From: Guillardia theta CCMP2712 | Taxonomy: Eukaryota; Cryptophyceae; Pyrenomonadales; Geminigeraceae | Assembly (NCBI RefSeq): GCF_000315625.1 | Contig: NW_005434518.1 | Coordinates: 22,770 to 57,928, forward strand | DNA length: 35,159 nucleotides | Direction: 5' to 3' | Part shown: positions 31,234 through 35,159 of the stretch, one piece after another | How positions within the stretch are numbered: the first letter of the stretch is position 1 | Layout: the number at the start of each line of letters is the position of its first letter | The notes under the pieces: model-generated | What the model was told of the DNA's origin: nothing | What the model saw: only the letters and a program-made list of their open reading frames with translations | Database searches by the model: none | Position numbers and translations under genes: made by a program

Positions 31234-31534
31234 TCTTCACAATGGCGCTCCTTCGATCCTTCAACGCGGCGATACTTCAGTTGGAGAACATAATCTAGTC
31301 TACGAGAAGCTTGTAAACCTGTCAACCAGAGCAAGATTCAGCTGTGCATCACACAAGTCTGAGCTAGGATTATTCATCATCAATCACCCGCTTCCTCTTT
31401 GTAATGTTCTCCTTTCTCTTCTGCATTTTTCTCCACTTCCTCCCCATACTCACTCGCTACCCCACATTTCTTCGCTGCTTTACTGCCGAGCGCCGGAGCA
31501 CCTGCCCCCGCTTCAACCGTGTAAATCACACCCC
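31234..31534. promoter_or_regulatory. 5' flank of the transporter gene
   Basis: A mixed-composition leader region upstream (on the minus strand) of the start at 31233. No gene and no clear single core-promoter element were identified. Confidence 0.3.
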
Positions 31535-31840
31535 CGGCAATAAATAGTCCACCCGGTCCTAATACCTGATATACCCCACCCTTTTAGCATCGATTAGAGG
31601 ACCCCACACCCACCTGAGCAGTGTCGGGACACCCTCACCCCCACATTCAAGGAGTTACTACCCCACCCCTAAGTTACTCCACAACACTCCTCTTGTGCAG
31701 ATCATAACCCCACCCTGGCTAGGATGTTTGTTCACCCCTACCCCAATTTTTCCATATTGTCACCCCACAAAATCACTGCAACAAGAAATTATCAACCCCT
31801 GTGGCTATGATGAAGTACCCACCCCCGTATTCCCGTCGAT
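31535..31840. repeat. Interspersed ACCCC/CCCCACCC array upstream of the transporter
   Basis: C-rich motifs recur at about 31540, 31553, 31575, 31602, 31630, 31661, 31707, 31734, 31763, 31795 and 31818, with unrelated AT-containing linkers. On the transporter's coding strand they read GGGGTGGGG. This mirrors the array before the acyl-CoA synthetase. Confidence 0.6.
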
Positions 31841-32251
31841 GTGGGGGAAACTGATAATGTTTTAATTTTAAAATAGTTTTCGGACCTAGAGGCGATGACC
31901 ACCGAAACCCGAACCAACCTTCTGCCTAACATTTGATATTTACAGACAAAATTTGGAGTATATTTACTACATGTTTCAAGAAAGTGCACCCCTCGGTGCT
32001 GGTGTCACTCCGTACAAGGTACATTTTAGCCAATAATATGAAGCCTCACGAACTTCTATCATAGGATTTGAAATTTCTATTTGATAACAAGCAGAATTGG
32101 AACGTCGTATTCATTTTTGAGCTTCATGGACGAAGGGAGGGAAGGAGGGGTGGATTTTGATAGGAGAATGGACGGGTACATCTGGCAGTCGGAGCTCGTT
32201 GTTTCTTCGGCATTTCTTTTTTTTGTCATCAAAGAGCCGAACTAACTCGTT
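31841..32251. other. AT-rich intergenic segment
   Basis: The segment has low GC and no supported gene. One short block of GGAAGGAGGGG lies at 32136-32150. Confidence 0.5.
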
Positions 32252-32497
32252 TCAAATCTTGAAGCAGAATTTCAAAAGGAGCTTTATCACGGTGCAAAAG
32301 TCTTCCGATCGGTATGCAGGGAGGGGTGGTAGACGGTAGATGAGTGAGTAGGGGTAATCCAAGGTGTTGGTGGAGAGATAAAGCTCATACCGGATGCACA
32401 ACTCGGACATGGCAACAGCGGCAGCAACAGCGGGTGATCGACGACAGGTGGGATCACGAGATTCTACCAACTTGCCTTGAAGGATCACCTTTGACAT
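32252..32497 (-). CDS. Possible first exon or small ORF (81 aa or fewer), unknown
   Basis: From ATG 32497 the frame reads MSKVILQGKLVES and is open to 32252. A good donor (CCG|GTATGAG) after about 36 codons suggests a first exon whose downstream exons I could not find. The 18 bases just before the ATG recur at the right end of the window. No family is recognised. Confidence 0.22.
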   Translation of the reverse strand: MSKVILQGKLVESRDPTCRRSPAVAAAVAMSELCIRYELYLSTNTLDYPYSLIYRLPPLPAYRSEDFCTVIKLLLKFCFKI

Positions 32498-32812
32498 GAT
32501 GAGAGGAGTTGAAGACGTTGGAGTAGATCGAATGATCAGTGTTCAACAACACCAGCCAGGAAACAGCATCTGGTCCGTGCATGTAAAGTCATAGAAATTG
32601 ATACGCAGATGTGAAAAGACACCTACAAAGGTGCCAGCAAGATAAAAACAACCACAAGGACTTGCTTTTGATGAAGCAGGAGAATTGAAATCGAAAGATC
32701 AATAAAAGGGAAAGTGCAATGCAAAGAGGAAAGTCAAAACTTCGTGAGTATACTTTATTGTCGTAATCGACTCAGACAAAGAAAACTCCGATTCACAGGC
32801 CTTCTTGCTCAT

Positions 32813-34237
32813 CTACACCCCCACCCTCCCCAGCAGCTTCACGATGTGCTCGGACGCTTGCCTCCGCACAGCCTTTACTTGCTCCTCACCGCCAACGAGC
32901 CATCGGTCCCTTGGCAAGATGCGGCTGTAGTTGTCCGAGATGGTGCTCGCAAGCATCGCATAGCCAAGCATCAACTCCCTGCTCACCTTGTGCATCGCCT
33001 TCCGGCGCCTCCGGGTAAGAATGGTGAGACCGCTGTTGGACATGTCGGCCAGAAGGTGTGGGGCGTAGTCGAGGCGAGGACGCACACAAAGCTTGACTCT
33101 GGCAGCAAAATTCTCGTAAGACACGCTGGTGTGATTGCAGAGTCTGATGAAATCCAGAAAGCTAAGGAAGACATCAACATGCAGGGAAGTGCGGCGGAGA
33201 CTGGGCCTCAGGTCCCCGACGGCGTCTCGGAGGATGAGGGAGAACATGGCCGAGAAGGGCACGTCGTCGTCGGGCAGCAACTGCAGCATGTCTGCAAGCA
33301 CCCCGGTGCTCAGCCCCACCCCTTCTGCCTCCCACAGGCCCAGGAACTCCGCCCTCCGAAACAGCTCCCTCCATGGGCACTGGCAACCGTTTTGGACGGC
33401 CTCCCTGAAGCCCCTCTCTGCAATGAGGTCGAGCATCTGGCGCATCATGTCCTGGTACTCGGCGCTTGCCCACGAGAACAGCCTCATGTACTTGGGCACT
33501 AGCACCTTCCTCCTGTACAAGTGCATGCGCAGCTCCTCCTCGCCGGTCAAGACAAGGGCCGGGCAGGCCAAGAACGCTCCTTTGTCCTGGATGACGTCGG
33601 CAAGGACGCGGTCTGCGAGGTAGTCGGCAGCCTCATCTCGGATAGAGGCAAGCTGCTCATCATCCATGTCCAGGTCAAGCAGGTGGTACCACCAACCCCT
33701 GTCCTCGCTGGCTGACCTGTAGATGTAGTAGCACAACACCAGGGCAGGGAAGACGGCGTTGAGGCCGTCGAGCTGAAGGTCGTTGAGCATGGACAGGCCG
33801 GTGCTCCTGCACCGTCGGCGCATCACAACGATAGGAGCTTCTTCCTGCATATACTCGCTCGCTAGGCATCCAACCAGCACGGCCGCGCACGCCACGATGG
33901 GCGGAATGAGGTCCTGAGGGACGATGGGAGCGAGCATAGCGGACAGCTCAGAGACTAAGATGGAGGAGTTCGTGTCATAGCAGCTGTTGTCGTTGTTGAT
34001 CGAAAGCATCATGCTAAAGTACAGGTGGTAGCGTGTTTCCTCCACGTCCTCTATCGCCCTCGCCTCCCCATTGCGCATCCCACTGGAGACCATGGTGTAA
34101 CAGCCCCTCACGGAAGACAAGATGAGCCTGCCAGCGAGGGACTTGATCCTACAGCTGGCTCCTTGCAAGCTGCGCATGTGCTTGTCCATGACGCACATGA
34201 TGAACTCTTGTTCGTTCCTGAACTTCGTCACGGGCAT
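32813..34237 (-). CDS. Intronless protein of 474 aa, not recognised
   Basis: A single open frame runs from ATG 34237 to TAG 32813-32815. This is unusual here, where the other confidently recognised genes are split by introns. The protein is rich in predicted helices, with many Met, Leu and paired charges. It has a hydrophobic stretch near 100-125 (VPQDLIPPIVACAAVLVGCL) that might be membrane-associated or a buried helix, acidic segments (LDMDDEQLASIRDEAADYL) and a basic patch near the C-terminus (LTRRRRKAMHKVSRELM). I see no catalytic motif or known domain. The minus-strand leader is ACAAAAATGCC. The codon pattern is regular over the whole length, which supports real coding. It could be a lineage-specific gene or a retrocopy. 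Confidence 0.7.
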   Translation of the reverse strand: MPVTKFRNEQEFIMCVMDKHMRSLQGASCRIKSLAGRLILSSVRGCYTMVSSGMRNGEARAIEDVEETRYHLYFSMMLSINNDNSCYDTNSSILVSELSAMLAPIVPQDLIPPIVACAAVLVGCLASEYMQEEAPIVVMRRRCRSTGLSMLNDLQLDGLNAVFPALVLCYYIYRSASEDRGWWYHLLDLDMDDEQLASIRDEAADYLADRVLADVIQDKGAFLACPALVLTGEEELRMHLYRRKVLVPKYMRLFSWASAEYQDMMRQMLDLIAERGFREAVQNGCQCPWRELFRRAEFLGLWEAEGVGLSTGVLADMLQLLPDDDVPFSAMFSLILRDAVGDLRPSLRRTSLHVDVFLSFLDFIRLCNHTSVSYENFAARVKLCVRPRLDYAPHLLADMSNSGLTILTRRRRKAMHKVSRELMLGYAMLASTISDNYSRILPRDRWLVGGEEQVKAVRRQASEHIVKLLGRVGV

Positions 34238-34856
34238 TTTTGTTTGCCCACCGCCCCGACCGCCATCTTATGAAGGCCTCTCGGACCCACCCACCTCCAA
34301 TTCCCACAAACAAGGCTCGAGTCAGGGGTACAGGGGTACAGGGGTCCTGCGCCTCCCACAAACCATGGAGAAACATGGCTGGGGAGCAAGATAGTCAGAT
34401 GAGATTGAAGATGTTTGATATCAGATGGTTTAACTTACATGCTTGTCTAAGTTTTCATTGCTCATATCTAACGACTGAGTATTTCAACACATGCTTACTT
34501 CACATACAGACGATTATCAAGTGAAATGGGTATGTAATGAAAGATTTACACGTCTTGTTGTCCATCTTTCTTAGTTATTGCCTCCGTCGTTAGATCATAG
34601 AATTGAGGACGTTTATGTTGTGGGTTAGTATTCATGCACCTCAGATCACTTGTGATGTTTCATTAAGACCTCACGATAACATGTTTCAAAAATAATTTCA
34701 AACTCAAAAATAACATGAATCTTCGCAGCGGGAAATGACTGCACACTCCCAGACCCAACGCGAGAAAGTGCAGGGCCCCTGAGCCCTGCTCCATGGCTAA
34801 GAAGAGAGGAACAGGAAAGGCAGGAGCAGGACGTGGCAAGCATCGCTCTCCTTGCT
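34238..34856. other. Intergenic region with CAGGGGTA triplets
   Basis: Just upstream of the 474-aa gene, CAGGGGTACAGGGGTACAGGGG lies at about 34323-34345. It is a perfect short tandem and another G4-type motif near a gene start. The rest (34400-34740) is AT-rich and without a visible gene. Confidence 0.5.
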
Positions 34857-35159
34857 TCAATCTCCCTCGACCAGCTCGTCGAGCGCAGCCATAGCTCTTT
34901 TCCAGTACAGACCAGGTGCTGCTTGCCCCAAGGTAGCTACCGTATCCTTCTCTCGTTCGATGACCTCCTGCTCAGGGCCTTGAGTATGCTCAACCTCTCC
35001 CCGCAAGTATCCTCACCTTTAGCGTCCTCCTCAGCCTGGAAGAGTGCGGGCAGTAGACTGTCTCCTCCTCCTGCTGATCAAGGCCATTGTGCCTGAAGTC
35101 TATGTCTGTGGACGTACCAACTTGAGGGCATACGAGTGACTTGATGAGAGGAGTTGAAG
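34857..35159 (-). CDS. Possible 3' end of a minus-strand gene cut by the window edge
   Basis: On the minus strand the frame reading PALFQAEEDAK continues either unspliced to TAG at 34937-34939 (GERLSILKALSRRSSNE) or, through a 38-nt GT-AG intron (35016-34979), to TGA at 34857-34859 (EQEVIEREKDTVA ... LDELVEGD). Both look protein-like. No family is recognised, and the beginning lies outside the window. Confidence 0.28.

Overview
The window looks like nuclear DNA of a photosynthetic eukaryote with a complex (secondary, red-lineage) plastid. A cryptophyte such as Guillardia theta fits best, but the organism is inferred, not proven. The reasons are: all but one of the recognisable genes are split by GT-AG introns; many introns are only 38-57 nt; the longer introns are filled with polypurine/polypyrimidine tracts; and a plastid fibrillin gene begins with a signal peptide ending at Cys-Phe, the type of bipartite leader used by secondary red plastids. 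All multi-exon models below were built by hand from reading frame, splice phase and protein-family resemblance. They have no transcript support.

Layout. 1-4744: a mosaic tandem array with four copies of a ~440 bp core, each with a 120-134 aa ORF of unknown meaning. 4745-5719: intergenic DNA with a striking TGAC/GTCA cluster. 5720-9156 (+): a large chromatin-reader-like protein (Tudor-like, MBD-like, Tudor-knot and zinc-finger segments). 9419-10257 (-): a small ankyrin-repeat protein. 11922-12949 or 13277 (+): an N-terminal MOLO1/TPM-like domain joined to a TMEM65 domain. 13278-14560: a GC-rich island followed by AT-rich DNA. 14957-16818 (+): an unrecognised Cys-rich protein. 16862-17786 (-): a PAP/fibrillin plastid protein. 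17787-19563: low-complexity and GC-island DNA. 19564-23302 (+): the PP2A scaffold subunit A in 15 exons. 24068-27344 (+): a long-chain acyl-CoA synthetase in 8 exons. 27520-31233 (-): an Atg22/UMF1-type MFS transporter in 17 exons. 32813-34237 (-): an intronless orphan protein of 474 aa. The right edge may hold the 3' end of another minus-strand gene.

The genes do not form a pathway. They are mostly ordinary eukaryotic genes (phosphatase scaffold, lipid activation, vacuolar-type transport, plastoglobule protein, chromatin reader). The least ordinary content is the mosaic array, the MOLO1-TMEM65 fusion, the two orphan proteins, the interspersed GGGGTGGGG-type arrays near gene 5' ends, and the dispersed GC islands that share a hairpin-like border.
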